A stretch of 64,000 nt of DNA from Pseudomonas sp. v388 (GTDB lineage Bacteria > Pseudomonadota > Gammaproteobacteria > Pseudomonadales > Pseudomonadaceae): contig NZ_RHQN01000006.1 in the NCBI RefSeq assembly GCF_003935425.1, positions 1 through 64,000 of the forward strand, written 5' to 3'. The position numbers and the translations under genes were made by a program. A model generated the notes under the pieces. The model saw only the letters and a list, made by a program, of their open reading frames with translations, ran no database searches and was not told the origin of the DNA. Shown here one piece after another: positions 1-8,379 of the stretch (positions are counted from its first letter, which is position 1; the number at the start of each line of letters is the position of its first letter).

Positions 1-1359
1 AACCGCACCCTGAACAACGAGGTTCGTTACCTGCCGGGGCTGGAAATCCGCACCACGGCAGATGGTGAAATCCTGCAGGTCATCACCGCTCAGGCCGGTC
101 GCAGCAGCGTGCGGATTCTGCACTGGGCGGCAGGACAGCCCAACGGCATCACCAACGATCAAATCCGCTACAGCCTGAGCGATCACCTGGGGTCGAGCAC
201 CCTGGAAGTGGACCATCAAGGCGGCCTGATCAGCCAGGAAAGTTACTACCCGTTCGGCGGCACATCATGGTGGGCAGCGCGCAGTGCCGTGGAGGCCAAG
301 TACAAAACGGTTCGCTATTCCGGCAAGGAGCGCGATGGCAGCGGGCTGTATTACTACGGCTTTCGCTATTACGCGCCCTGGTTGCAGCGCTGGATAAATC
401 CGGATCCTGCGGGTGATATAGACGGGTTGAACCTTTTTCGCTTCTCAAAAAATGCGCCCGTGGTGTGGATTGACCCGACGGGTTGGAGCCCTTTTCATTT
501 TAATGATGTAGAGGACGCGCTCAGTAAAGAGGGCGATCCGGTTCAGGCAAAAGGACTTGAAGGTATCGGCCGACAGGACCTAACTTTTGGGTCTTCTGTC
601 GCGGTAGGTCTGTCATCCAGCAGAAAAGGGCTGGCGTTTGCACATGAAACCATCACTCAATTAATGCCTCCTTCTGCGCCACAAGCAGATCGGGAGAAAC
701 TATTGAGTTACTACCGAGCCCCGTTTGAAGCCAGCCCTGGAACCGACATGCAAATCCTCAAAATGGCAAGCCAGAGTATCGGGACCCTTTCTTCATCCCT
801 CCAAACTTGGGATAGCGCCAGAATGGTCGGAATGCGTGAGGACCGGACCAGTAAAACGGTAGCCTGGCAATATCCCGATGATCCTGAAAACCATTTATTC
901 ATGAGAGCTGGCCCACTCCATGAAGCCCCTCATCGTGCAGCCTGGAATATCATTCATGAGGCATCGCATATGTTTCTCAACACAGCCGACCATTGGTACA
1001 TAAACACACCCAGTGCAACTGCTGCACAAGCGGTGGGGCCTGCTTCTTACAGTGGAAGAATCGAGATCCTCGCTCAAGCACAAAGGGGCCAAGGACGTTA
1101 TACAAACCTTATATGGGATGGACCTGACGCGGCAAATTTCGACAGCTCGGTATTCAGCGAAGCCCCTTTGGAGCGCACCCGGATAATGTTGAATAACGCT
1201 GATTCCATTTCTCTGGCGGTTTCGCTTATCAATCAGCAATTCAATGGCCCGATGGCAGGCCTTACTGTGCTTGGTGCCCATTCATCCTGCATTCCAGCCT
1301 TGGATCTCGCAACTACCAAGCCTCCGCAGCTCGTTAAGCGTCGCCGTTTTTCCATATGA
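1..1359 (+). CDS. Rhs/TccC-type toxin, C-terminal part (5' end outside window), with M35-like zinc protease tip
   Basis: The open frame runs in from the left edge, so the N-terminal part is missing; a GTG at 109 is internal, not a start. The first 125 codons or so are the conserved Rhs-associated core as found in TccC insecticidal toxins (motifs SDHLGSSTLE, YYPFGGT, YSGKERDGSGLYYYGFRYY, INPDPAGDIDGLNLFR). The core ends at WIDPTGW, the DPxG-type site where these shells cleave off their toxin. The remaining ~290 residues are the variable toxin. They carry HEASH (955-969), a TADHWY segment just after it, and a NNADS segment near the end (around 1190-1206). That combination is typical of aspzincin/M35 lysine-specific metallo-endopeptidases (HExxH plus a downstream Asp ligand). 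A basic KRRRFSI tail ends the protein. Inference: a secreted zinc-protease toxin. No immunity gene follows. Confidence 0.75.
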   Translation, partial: NRTLNNEVRYLPGLEIRTTADGEILQVITAQAGRSSVRILHWAAGQPNGITNDQIRYSLSDHLGSSTLEVDHQGGLISQESYYPFGGTSWWAARSAVEAKYKTVRYSGKERDGSGLYYYGFRYYAPWLQRWINPDPAGDIDGLNLFRFSKNAPVVWIDPTGWSPFHFNDVEDALSKEGDPVQAKGLEGIGRQDLTFGSSVAVGLSSSRKGLAFAHETITQLMPPSAPQADREKLLSYYRAPFEASPGTDMQILKMASQSIGTLSSSLQTWDSARMVGMREDRTSKTVAWQYPDDPENHLFMRAGPLHEAPHRAAWNIIHEASHMFLNTADHWYINTPSATAAQAVGPASYSGRIEILAQAQRGQGRYTNLIWDGPDAANFDSSVFSEAPLERTRIMLNNADSISLAVSLINQQFNGPMAGLTVLGAHSSCIPALDLATTKPPQLVKRRRFSI

Positions 1360-1585
1360 AAAAGGTCGACCTTCAATAACCTGAGCTTACGGCGTGCTCG
1401 CGGATGACTAAGCTCCGACGAGAACGCCGCTTGATTACGCCGGTCAAGCACGTTGCCTTCAAACCTGGCAGATCGAAAGCCCACCAACTGCGCCAAAAAT
1501 TGAAAACTAAATAAGATGCGGCAAGCAAGGTATTCCCAAGCATAAATATGGCGAGCGACTTTATCGCCACGCGATGTGAGATAAG

Positions 1586-1631
1586 CCTGCCTGCGTCCTC
1601 TCGACTGAACTCAACGGAGGTCGCAGGCAGG
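1586..1631. repeat. 46-nt inverted repeat 3' of the rhs gene
   Basis: CCTGCCTGCG (1586-1595) and CGCAGGCAGG (1622-1631) are perfect 10-base complements, and inner CCTC/GAGG segments extend the stem. It lies between the convergent rhs and DJ-1 genes, 22 bases past the DJ-1 stop. There is no T-run, so it may be a transcript 3' end or a mobile remnant. The rest of 1360-1652 shows no recognisable gene. Confidence 0.5.
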
Positions 1632-1652
1632 AATCAGCTGCGGAAACGAGGA

Positions 1653-2234
1653 TCAAAGTCTGATCTCAGTCCCGAGCAACTCCAGAAACGCCGCCAGCCA
1701 CGCCGGATGTGCGGGCCATGCCGGAGCGGTAACCAGATTGCCTTCGGTATGAGCCGCGGTCACTTCAATGTCCATGAACGTCCCGCCTGCCAGGCGCACT
1801 TCCGGCGCACAGGCCGGATAGGCACTGCATTCCCGCCCCTTGAGGATACCGGCCGCAGCCAGCAGCTGCGCGCCATGGCAGACGGCGGCAATGGGCTTGT
1901 CCGACTTGTCGAACATACGGATCCATTCAAGGATGGTGTCGTTGAGGCGCAGGTATTCAGGCGCGCGACCACCGGGAATCAGCAGCGCGTCGTAATTCTC
2001 GACCTTGACCTTGTCGAAGTCGTAGTTCACGGCAAAGTGATGCCCCGGTTTTTCGCTGTAAGTCTGATCACCTTCAAAGTCGTGAATGGCTGTTAGGACC
2101 GTCTGACCTGACGTCTTGCCGGGACACACGACATGCAGCACGTGGCCGATCATCTGCAGCGCCTGGTACGGCACCATCACTTCGTAGTCTTCGACGTAAT
2201 CGCCGACCAGCATCAGAATTTTCTTGGCAGCCAT
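1653..2234 (-). CDS. DJ-1/PfpI family protein
   Basis: A 193-residue single-domain protein of the DJ-1/PfpI superfamily (class I glutamine amidotransferase-like fold). Visible features are the N-terminal [15 protein letters not shown] strand-loop with the conserved Glu, [13 protein letters not shown] around residue 85, and the nucleophile elbow [10 protein letters not shown] with Cys119-His120. Family members act as deglycases, glyoxalases, chaperones or peptidases, and the sequence does not decide between these. The start is supported by AGGAG eight bases upstream. It stands alone, convergent with the rhs gene. Confidence 0.85.
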   Translation of the reverse strand: MAAKKILMLVGDYVEDYEVMVPYQALQMIGHVLHVVCPGKTSGQTVLTAIHDFEGDQTYSEKPGHHFAVNYDFDKVKVENYDALLIPGGRAPEYLRLNDTILEWIRMFDKSDKPIAAVCHGAQLLAAAGILKGRECSAYPACAPEVRLAGGTFMDIEVTAAHTEGNLVTAPAWPAHPAWLAAFLELLGTEIRL

Positions 2235-2350
2235 GAGCGTTCTCCTGGTGGTTTATCCATCAGAGACCATCCTGGGGCCGGAGTGCCGTGATTCCTTTAC
2301 CCGATGTCGGCTTTGCGATAGTCGGGGGCTGACGATCAACGATGCAACCT

Positions 2351-2376
2351 GTTCGCCAGCACGCTTGCTCCTACGC
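2351..2376. repeat. Solitary, degenerate REP-like element
   Basis: GTTCGCCAGCACGCTTGCTC followed by CTACG resembles one arm of the REPIN elements found elsewhere in this window (core TCGC-AGCAAGCTNGCTCC). No facing partner is evident in the 186-base gap between the DJ-1 and phospholipase D-like genes. Confidence 0.45.
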
Positions 2377-2420
2377 GATTTCACACTTTCGTGGCCAACC
2401 TACTGGCGAATGCCGACATT

Positions 2421-3578
2421 TCAATCCCGCCTGATCAACAGATTGACGACCAACCGATCCACCCAGCCCCACACTCGCTGTTTGACCCGGCGCCATAGCG
2501 GCCGGGACTTCCAGGCCTTCAGCGTAATCTCGGTGCTCTGAGCGAAATCCCTGTCGAAGCTGGCGACCACGTCGCGGGTCAGCGCCGGATCAAGCGCTTC
2601 GAGGTTGGCCTCCAGATTGAAGCGCAGGTTCCAGTGGTCGAAATTGCACGAGCCGATGCTCACCCAGTCGTCGATCAGCACCATCTTCAAATGCAGGAAA
2701 CAGGGCTGGTACTCAAAGATTTTCACGCCGCCGCGCAGCAGCTTTGGATAGTAACGATGCCCGGCGTAGCGAACCGATGAATGATCGGTGCGTGGGCCGG
2801 TAAGCAGCAGGCGCACGTCCACGCCGCGTGCAGCAGCCCGGCGCAGAGAGCGGCGAACTCTCCAGGTCGGCAGGAAATAAGGCGTGGCCAGCCACACGCG
2901 TTTCTGGCCGCTGTTCAAGGCCCTGACCAGCGATTGCAGAATGTCGCGATGCTGGCGTGAGTCGGCATAAGCCACACGCCCCAGGCCCTGACCGGTCACG
3001 GGCGTCCTGGGTAGATGCGTCAACCCGAAGTTTTCCACAGGGCGCCAGGCGGTGCGTTGCGGATTGGCGTGGAACTGTCGATCGAACAGCGCCTGCCAGT
3101 CGATCACCAGAGGCCCGGTGATCTCGACCATGACTTCGTGCCACTGGCTGACGTCGCTGCTCGGATCCCAGAATTCATCGGTAACCCCGGTGCCGCCCAC
3201 TACGGCCAGGGCCTTGTCCACCAACAACAATTTGCGGTGGTCACGGTACAGGTTGCGAATGCCGCGCCGAAGGCGGATCGGGTTATAGAACCGCAGGATC
3301 ACCCCCGCGTCGGCCAACTGCTTGCGCAGGCCCGCGTCGAACGCCTGGGCGCCAAAATCATCGAACAGGCAGCGCACGATGACGCCGCGCCGCCCTGCGG
3401 CCACCAGTGCCCGCACGATGGCGTCGGCGCAAGCACCCGCCTCCACCAGATAAAGTTCAAGATCGACCTGCTGCTCGGCCGCATCGATGGCCGCGATCAT
3501 CCGGGGAAAGAACGCCGGGCCGTCGATCAGCAGGTGAAAGCGGTTGTCTTCGCGCCATGGAAAGATCATTCCGGCCAT
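2421..3578 (-). CDS. clsB: Phospholipase D-like cardiolipin synthase (ClsB type)
   Basis: A 385-residue member of the phospholipase D superfamily with two HKD motifs: HRKLLLVD (about 114-121, followed by GGTGVTDEFW) and HLKMVLID near residue 300, followed by GSCNFDHWNL. The two-domain layout without N-terminal membrane helices matches ClsB/YbhO-type cardiolipin synthases. These join phosphatidylglycerol with a second phospholipid at the inner membrane, and the basic, aromatic C-terminus could dock on the membrane. It starts one base after the yceI-like stop codon, so the two are probably co-transcribed. An alternative start nine bases further in (MIFPWRED) is possible because no strong ribosome site marks either ATG. 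Confidence 0.8.
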   Translation of the reverse strand: MAGMIFPWREDNRFHLLIDGPAFFPRMIAAIDAAEQQVDLELYLVEAGACADAIVRALVAAGRRGVIVRCLFDDFGAQAFDAGLRKQLADAGVILRFYNPIRLRRGIRNLYRDHRKLLLVDKALAVVGGTGVTDEFWDPSSDVSQWHEVMVEITGPLVIDWQALFDRQFHANPQRTAWRPVENFGLTHLPRTPVTGQGLGRVAYADSRQHRDILQSLVRALNSGQKRVWLATPYFLPTWRVRRSLRRAAARGVDVRLLLTGPRTDHSSVRYAGHRYYPKLLRGGVKIFEYQPCFLHLKMVLIDDWVSIGSCNFDHWNLRFNLEANLEALDPALTRDVVASFDRDFAQSTEITLKAWKSRPLWRRVKQRVWGWVDRLVVNLLIRRD

Positions 3579-3579
3579 G

Positions 3580-4161
3580 TCAGCGCGCCGTGAAGATCAG
3601 CACGGCGCCCACCGGCACCGACAGGCTGATCGCCGACAGGTGCGCGGAGCTGCGCAGGGCATTGAAGCCCGGTCCCAGACCAAAGTCCTGAGCGTGAACC
3701 ACCAGAGGCTCAAGGGTGACGACCTGAAAGCGCCGGTCATCCAGCCGAGTGGCCAGCAGTTGCGCGTTGTAGCTGTGGCTCTGCCCGGCCAACTGCACCC
3801 GCAACGGCAAGCGCAGCTCCAATTGGGCGCCAGGCGCCAGCGCATTGATAGGTCGCAGATCAAGCTGGGCATTGATGCGTGCCGAGGGAAATTTGCCGAT
3901 CTGGAACACCTGATCGCGGATGCGCTCATCGCGTAATGGAATACCGGTGCTGACTGACTCCAGCTCGACTTCGACCTCAGCCATGCCTTTGCCATCGACC
4001 TTGCCATGCAGCACCAGGAAGCGATGCACTTCGGCAATGTCGGCGTTTTTGGTGGAGGTGAAGGACAAACGCGATGACTCGTTATCCAGGTACCAGTTCG
4101 CGTGGGCAGGTAACGCCAGCGCGGCCAGCAAGGCCGGCAGCAGGCGAAGTGTCTTGGGCAT
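3580..4161 (-). CDS. YceI-family periplasmic lipid-binding protein
   Basis: A 193-residue protein with a clear Sec signal peptide (MPKTLRLLPALLAALALPAHA, predicted cut after AHA). It is followed by a YceI-like lipocalin-type beta barrel: NWYLDNESSRLSFTSTKN at the start, then IPLRDERIRDQVFQIGKFPSA in the middle. YceI proteins bind isoprenoid or fatty amide ligands in the periplasm. I chose the ATG at 4161 because a GGAG sits seven bases upstream and the signal peptide begins there; an upstream in-frame ATG would add a non-signal extension. It is coupled to the downstream phospholipase D-like gene by a one-base gap, which suggests an envelope-lipid role. Confidence 0.8.
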   Translation of the reverse strand: MPKTLRLLPALLAALALPAHANWYLDNESSRLSFTSTKNADIAEVHRFLVLHGKVDGKGMAEVEVELESVSTGIPLRDERIRDQVFQIGKFPSARINAQLDLRPINALAPGAQLELRLPLRVQLAGQSHSYNAQLLATRLDDRRFQVVTLEPLVVHAQDFGLGPGFNALRSSAHLSAISLSVPVGAVLIFTAR

Positions 4162-4243
4162 GCAAACTCCAGAGGTCAAGGTCGGCGCAACCTTATCCGC
4201 CTGTCTGACCACTGGCAATCCGCTACGTTCGTCACGATGTTTC

Positions 4244-4573
4244 CTACGGGTCCAATCGGCAACCGTGCCGCGGCCCCAACCAGGATGCGCTGCTGCTTCG
4301 TCCCATGCCGGTTGCAATGACCACTTTATGCACAGGATCGTCGCTCAGCGTACTGGGCAGATACTGTTTCACATAGCCGCGGCAGTAGTCGTCAGGATTG
4401 TTCATCACATAGCGGCAGGAACAGTATTCCTTGGCTGTATAGGCACTGATGATGCCGGGAAACGCCCGCAAGGCGACCCGGTGCTGCCACGCCAGCAGCG
4501 CCAGCGTCGCGGCACCGAGCAACAGCAGGCCGGCCACAGGCCGACGCCGGATCAACGCCGTGCGGTCGCTCAT
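4244..4573 (-). CDS. Small membrane-anchored protein with CxC motif, unknown function
   Basis: A 109-residue protein with one N-terminal membrane helix (VAGLLLLGAATLALLAW, residues ~13-29) and a soluble part containing EYCSCRYVMNN and DDYCRGYVKQY. The spaced cysteines could hold a metal or a disulfide. Its ATG overlaps the TGA of the upstream serine hydrolase (ATGA at 4570-4573), so the two are translationally coupled and probably functionally paired. I do not recognise a characterised family. Confidence 0.65.
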   Translation of the reverse strand: MSDRTALIRRRPVAGLLLLGAATLALLAWQHRVALRAFPGIISAYTAKEYCSCRYVMNNPDDYCRGYVKQYLPSTLSDDPVHKVVIATGMGRSSSASWLGPRHGCRLDP

Positions 4574-5676
4574 TGCGCGTGCTCCTGAGTGAACGCCACG
4601 CGAACCCGTTTGAGCAGTTGGTTGTGGTCATAGCTGCCGTCACGGTCGTCGGCGTAGCGGACGATCACCAGATCCTCGCGAGGCAGGATATACAGCGTCT
4701 GTCCCCAATGACCCAGCGCGGCGAAGGTCTCTGGCGGTGCATCCGGCCAAGGCCCGGCCCGACCATCACCGGCACGGTTGAGCCACCAATGACCGCCTGC
4801 CACTTCGCTGGCGGCCGGCCTGTTCTGACCGGTAAACGGCGTCAGCGTGAACTCCACCCAGGCTTTGGGCAGCAATTGCCGCGCCTGCCAGCGTCCGCCG
4901 CGCTGCATGAGCAGGCCCACGCGTGCCAGGTCGCGGGCTGTCATGTAGACATACGATGAACCCACGAAGGTGCCGGTGCCGTCCGTTTCCCAGACCGCAC
5001 TGCGGATGCCCAGCGGTTCGAACAATGCGGTCCAGGGATAGTCCGGATATGCCTGGGCGCCTACCATGGTTTTCAGCGCGGCAGCGAGCACGTTGCTGTC
5101 GCCGCTGGAGTAGCGATACGTAGTGCCCGGCGCGGCGAAGCTTGGGTGTTCGGCGGTGAAGCCGGCCATGTCGGTACGGCCACGGGTATAGAGCATCGCG
5201 ACCACCGACGAGTTGAGCGGCGCGTATTCGTAATCTTCCTGCCAGTCCAGGCCGGACGCCCAGTGCAGCAAATCTTTGAGGGTAATAGCTGGGTGCGCCT
5301 GAAACGGTACATAGAACTTCGCCACCGGGTCATCGAGCCGGAAGCGCCCTTCTCCAAACGCGACACCCAGTACGCTCGCCAGAATGCTTTTGCTGATCGA
5401 CCAGGTCAGATGCGGCGTATCGGCGGTGGTCACCCCGGCGTAACGCTCGTAGACCATTTCGCCGTTACGAATCACCAACAGTGCGTCGGTTCGTATGCCG
5501 GTGCGGGTTGCGTCGTCGCGGTGTGGGAAGGCGTAGGTTTCCAGGGCATCCAGCGCGGCGGTTCGCATGACGGGACGCGATGACCATTGCTCGCCGGGCC
5601 AGGTTTCAGCCAGCGCGGGCTGTGCGCTAAGCCCCGCACAGGACAGCAGGCACAAACGTGCAAATCGAAGCAGCAT
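4570..5676 (-). CDS. Serine hydrolase, beta-lactamase/DD-peptidase (class C-like) family
   Basis: A 368-residue exported protein. The signal peptide starts at the ATG at 5676 (MLLRFARLCLLSCAGLSAQPALA); a longer frame upstream lacks a signal and was not used. The catalytic SxxK is seen in HLTWSISKSILASV, the second motif lies around TTYRYSSGDSN in place of the usual YxN, and the third is LGHWGQTLYI (HxG). Family members are esterases, DD-peptidases or amide hydrolases of the periplasm. The substrate cannot be told from sequence, and the odd second motif argues against a classical beta-lactamase. It forms an operon with the small CxC membrane protein. Confidence 0.8.
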   Translation of the reverse strand: MLLRFARLCLLSCAGLSAQPALAETWPGEQWSSRPVMRTAALDALETYAFPHRDDATRTGIRTDALLVIRNGEMVYERYAGVTTADTPHLTWSISKSILASVLGVAFGEGRFRLDDPVAKFYVPFQAHPAITLKDLLHWASGLDWQEDYEYAPLNSSVVAMLYTRGRTDMAGFTAEHPSFAAPGTTYRYSSGDSNVLAAALKTMVGAQAYPDYPWTALFEPLGIRSAVWETDGTGTFVGSSYVYMTARDLARVGLLMQRGGRWQARQLLPKAWVEFTLTPFTGQNRPAASEVAGGHWWLNRAGDGRAGPWPDAPPETFAALGHWGQTLYILPREDLVIVRYADDRDGSYDHNQLLKRVRVAFTQEHAQ

Positions 5677-5751
5677 GACCGGTACTCGCAAAGACCATCT
5701 AGCCACGCTAGCAGGGGTTCGTGACAGAACGCCGATGATGCTACGCCACCT

Positions 5752-5842
5752 TGTGGGAGGAGCTTGCTCGCGACGGCGGTATTCCGCCCAAAAGACCTGC
5801 TGTGGATGCCCAGGCCTCGTCGCCAGCAAGCTGCCTCCCACA
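5752..5842. repeat. REPIN (facing pair of REP elements)
   Basis: The left arm, GTGGGAGGAGCTTGCTCGCG with ACGGCGG after it, and the right arm, CGTCGCCAGCAAGCTGCC with TCCCACAG after it, are inverted copies separated by about 40 bases. The layout matches the REPIN elements at 46618 and 54421. Confidence 0.8.
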
Positions 5843-5961
5843 GGAATCGTGGTGCTCACGGAGGGCTCTGACCAAACCGATGCTGCACCTGCCCGGCCGG
5901 CTTAGCGGGCAAGCGCGCTGCTACCAAAGCCGCCCAGCACATCCGGTACTGCCGCCGCGTG

Positions 5962-5990
5962 CGTCACACAACCATCACCAAACTTTCATG
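5962..5990 (+). promoter_or_regulatory. Probable PhoB box (three 11-bp-spaced repeats) upstream of olsBA
   Basis: CGTCACA, CATCACC and TTTCATG follow one another with four-base spacers, so that TCA recurs at 5964, 5975 and 5986, exactly 11 bases apart. PhoB boxes are direct repeats of about CTGTCAT with AT-rich four-base spacers. The array lies ~98 bases before the olsB start. Ornithine-lipid synthesis is induced by phosphate starvation in several bacteria, which fits. Confidence 0.55.
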
Positions 5991-6087
5991 GTCGTGACAC
6001 GGTATGTCCATAGCCTCCAATGACAGCACAGCGCTTGGACCACTCAGTCGACCGGCCAGCCCTCTACGCTGGCTCAGGAGAGTTTGT

Positions 6088-6843
6088 ATGACCCAGATCG
6101 CCCGCATTCGTGACAACACTTCCGAACGACGTCTTCAAGCCGAGCGGCTCATTGGCCCAAGCGCGGTCCAGGAGGCACAAGCCTTGCGTTTCAGTGTGTT
6201 CAGTCAGGAGTTCAACGCTCGTTTGAAGGGAGCCGATCAGGGTCTGGACATGGATGACTACGACCTGCACTGCTCGCACATCGGCGTGCGCGACCTGAAC
6301 ACCGGGCGGCTGGTGGCAACCACTCGCCTGCTGGATCACAAGGCCGCCAACACCATGGGGCGGTTCTACAGCGAAGAAGAATTCAGCCTGCACGGCCTGG
6401 GCCACCTGCAAGGCCCGATTCTGGAACTGGGCCGCACCTGCGTCGATCCGGCCTACCGCAACGGCGGGACCATCGCGGTACTGTGGAGTGAACTGGCCGA
6501 AGTCCTCAACGAAGGCGGCTACAGCTACCTGATGGGCTGCGCCAGCATTCCGATGCAGGACGGCGGCATTCAGGCTCACGCGATCATGCAACGCCTGCGC
6601 GACCGCTACCTGTGCAATGAGCACCTGCGCGCCGAACCGAAGAATCCCCTGCCGCAACTCGATATTCCCGGCAACGTGATCTGCGAAATGCCGCCGCTGC
6701 TCAAGGCCTACATGCGCCTGGGTGCGAAGATCTGCGGCGAGCCGTGCTGGGACGAGGATTTCCAGGTGGCCGACGTGTTCATCCTGCTCAAGCGCGACGA
6801 CCTGTGCCCGCGTTACGCCCGTCACTTCAAGGCTGCGGTGTGA
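6088..6843 (+). CDS. olsB: L-ornithine N-alpha-acyltransferase (ornithine lipid synthesis, step 1)
   Basis: A 251-residue GNAT-fold acyltransferase of the OlsB family, which transfers 3-hydroxyacyl groups from acyl-ACP to ornithine to give lyso-ornithine lipid. Conserved parts include [28 protein letters not shown], and [19 protein letters not shown] where acyl donors bind. AGGAG at 6076-6080 points to the ATG at 6088 rather than the longer in-frame start at 6004. The stop overlaps the olsA start (TGATG), so the two enzymes are co-translated. A Pho-box-like array lies upstream. Confidence 0.88.
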   Translation: MTQIARIRDNTSERRLQAERLIGPSAVQEAQALRFSVFSQEFNARLKGADQGLDMDDYDLHCSHIGVRDLNTGRLVATTRLLDHKAANTMGRFYSEEEFSLHGLGHLQGPILELGRTCVDPAYRNGGTIAVLWSELAEVLNEGGYSYLMGCASIPMQDGGIQAHAIMQRLRDRYLCNEHLRAEPKNPLPQLDIPGNVICEMPPLLKAYMRLGAKICGEPCWDEDFQVADVFILLKRDDLCPRYARHFKAAV

Positions 6844-7634
6844 TGAGCCGGCTGCGCGGCTATGCCCGCGTGGTTCGAGTATTGCTGGTGGTGGCGCTGG
6901 GTCTGACCATCGCCGGAGCCTTTGCGGTGCTGGAGCGACTGAAGGTCGGCAGTTCGATGCAGCGCCGTCAGCGCTGGAGCCGCTGGTTCATGGCACGCCT
7001 GAGCAACGCGCTGCCGTTTCGCGTCACGGTCACCGGCCAGTTGCCGACCCGCCCGATGTTGTGGGTTTCCAACCACGTTTCCTGGACCGACATCGCCCTG
7101 CTCGGCATGCTCGCGCCGCTGTCGTTTCTGTCCAAGGCCGAAGTTCGTACCTGGCCGGTCGCCGGCTGGCTGGCGCTGAAGGCCGGTACGCTGTTCATCC
7201 GCCGTGGCTCGGGCGACAGCCGTTTGCTGCAAAAGCAGATGTGCAACCATTTGCAGCAAGGCAATGCGCTGATGATTTTCCCGGAAGGCACCACCACCGA
7301 CGGCCGAAACCTGCGCACGTTCCATGGCCGCTTGCTGTCCAGCGCCATTGAAGCCGACGTTGAGTTGCAGCCGGTGGCCATCGCCTACTCACGCCACGGC
7401 AAGCCGGACCCGATTGCACCGTTCATTGGCGATGACGATCTGCTGTCCCATCTGCGCCGTCTGTTCGCCAATGAACAGAGCGACGTGCATATCCATCTGC
7501 TCGAACCGATCCCGACCGCAGGACAGGAACGCGCGGCACTGGCCTTCCAGGCGCAGCAGGCTGTGCGGGTTGCGTTGTTCGGCGCCGAGGTTCAGCCTGG
7601 CGAAGTGCTAACGCCATCGGCCAAGGCCGCTTGA
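6843..7634 (+). CDS. olsA: Lyso-ornithine lipid acyltransferase (ornithine lipid synthesis, step 2)
   Basis: A 263-residue PlsC-type O-acyltransferase at the inner membrane. An N-terminal hydrophobic segment (VLLVVALGLTIAGAFAVL) precedes the catalytic NHVSWTD (HxxxxD) near residue 76. The glycerol-phosphate-type motif MIFPEGTTTDG lies near residue 145. It adds the second fatty acid to lyso-ornithine lipid made by OlsB. The ATG shares bases with the olsB stop. Its last 43 bases overlap the 3' end of acpH on the other strand. Confidence 0.87.
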   Translation: MSRLRGYARVVRVLLVVALGLTIAGAFAVLERLKVGSSMQRRQRWSRWFMARLSNALPFRVTVTGQLPTRPMLWVSNHVSWTDIALLGMLAPLSFLSKAEVRTWPVAGWLALKAGTLFIRRGSGDSRLLQKQMCNHLQQGNALMIFPEGTTTDGRNLRTFHGRLLSSAIEADVELQPVAIAYSRHGKPDPIAPFIGDDDLLSHLRRLFANEQSDVHIHLLEPIPTAGQERAALAFQAQQAVRVALFGAEVQPGEVLTPSAKAA

Positions 7635-8191
7635 GCGAACGCCTGGAGCACCGGATAGAACTCGTCGAAATCCTCGCTCAGGGGTTGGTAAAGCGCACGC
7701 AGCTGCTGCATGCCGCCTGCCAACCCCTCTGGCCGTGACAGGCGCCGGGAGATTCCCGCCAGCACCTGCTCCAGCACCTCGAAATCCCGATACGACCCCA
7801 GCCAGTCCTGTGCCGCCATGCGTGGCGCAACCAGCGCCAGCCGCTCGGGTAACGCAGGTTCGGCATGCAGCACGGCATAGACCTTTCGGGTGAATGAATC
7901 CAGCGGGATGTCCGCGTGACGCTGCCAGTCACGGGCCAGGCAATGGTCGAAAAACACGTCCAGCATGATGCCGGCGTAGCGTCTTTGCTCCTGAGGAAAT
8001 CGGGCCATGGCGCGTTGAGTCAGCGGATGACTGTCGGTGAACGAATCGATCCTGCGGTGCAGGCGGATCGAGGCTTCCAGCTCAGCCGGAAAGCGGCCGG
8101 GCAACAGACCTTTGACGAAATCGCCATACAGGCTGCCCAGCAATTGCGCGGGCCGTTGCCCGCCCAGGTGAAGGTGCGCGAGGTAGTTCAT
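7592..8191 (-). CDS. acpH: Acyl carrier protein phosphodiesterase
   Basis: A 199-residue HD-like hydrolase of the AcpH/DUF479 family, which removes the phosphopantetheine arm from holo-ACP. The N-terminus MNYLAHLHLGG, the GDFVKG segment, LHRRIDSFTDSHP and LDVFFDHCLARDW carry the His and Asp residues expected for metal binding. It ends inside the 3' end of the convergent olsA gene (43-base overlap). Confidence 0.85.
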   Translation of the reverse strand: MNYLAHLHLGGQRPAQLLGSLYGDFVKGLLPGRFPAELEASIRLHRRIDSFTDSHPLTQRAMARFPQEQRRYAGIMLDVFFDHCLARDWQRHADIPLDSFTRKVYAVLHAEPALPERLALVAPRMAAQDWLGSYRDFEVLEQVLAGISRRLSRPEGLAGGMQQLRALYQPLSEDFDEFYPVLQAFAQAALADGVSTSPG

Positions 8192-8229
8192 GGGGCAGAG
8201 CCTACGCCGTTTTCGCCGAGCAGGCCAAT

Positions 8230-8253
8230 ATCGTTATAACCCGATATAACGAT
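8230..8253. promoter_or_regulatory. Palindromic operator upstream of the arsR-MFS-OYE genes
   Basis: ATCGTTATA (8230-8238) and TATAACGAT (8245-8253) are perfect inverted 9-mers around a six-base spacer. Related AT-rich half-sites follow within 90 bases (TATCGCGAAATAC and the palindrome ATCGCGAT). This fits the 12-2-12-like sites bound by ArsR/SmtB repressors and probably mediates autoregulation. Confidence 0.6.
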
Positions 8254-8379
8254 TCCCACACCGTTAAGCACCAAATCATATTTGTGTATCGCGAAATACA
8301 GATATAAAGTTCGCCACATCGCGATATACCGTTACACCATCGCTCTGTCGGATCAGAGCCTGCACCTGTAGAGAACGAC

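Noticed and set aside
1373-1570. Possible immunity gene after the rhs toxin (65-residue minus-strand frame)
   Set aside because: Wrong strand for a usual rhs immunity gene, no ribosome site, no recognisable features.
5752-5842. CRISPR-like repeats
   Set aside because: The palindromes are facing REP pairs scattered between genes, without regular spacers or cas genes.
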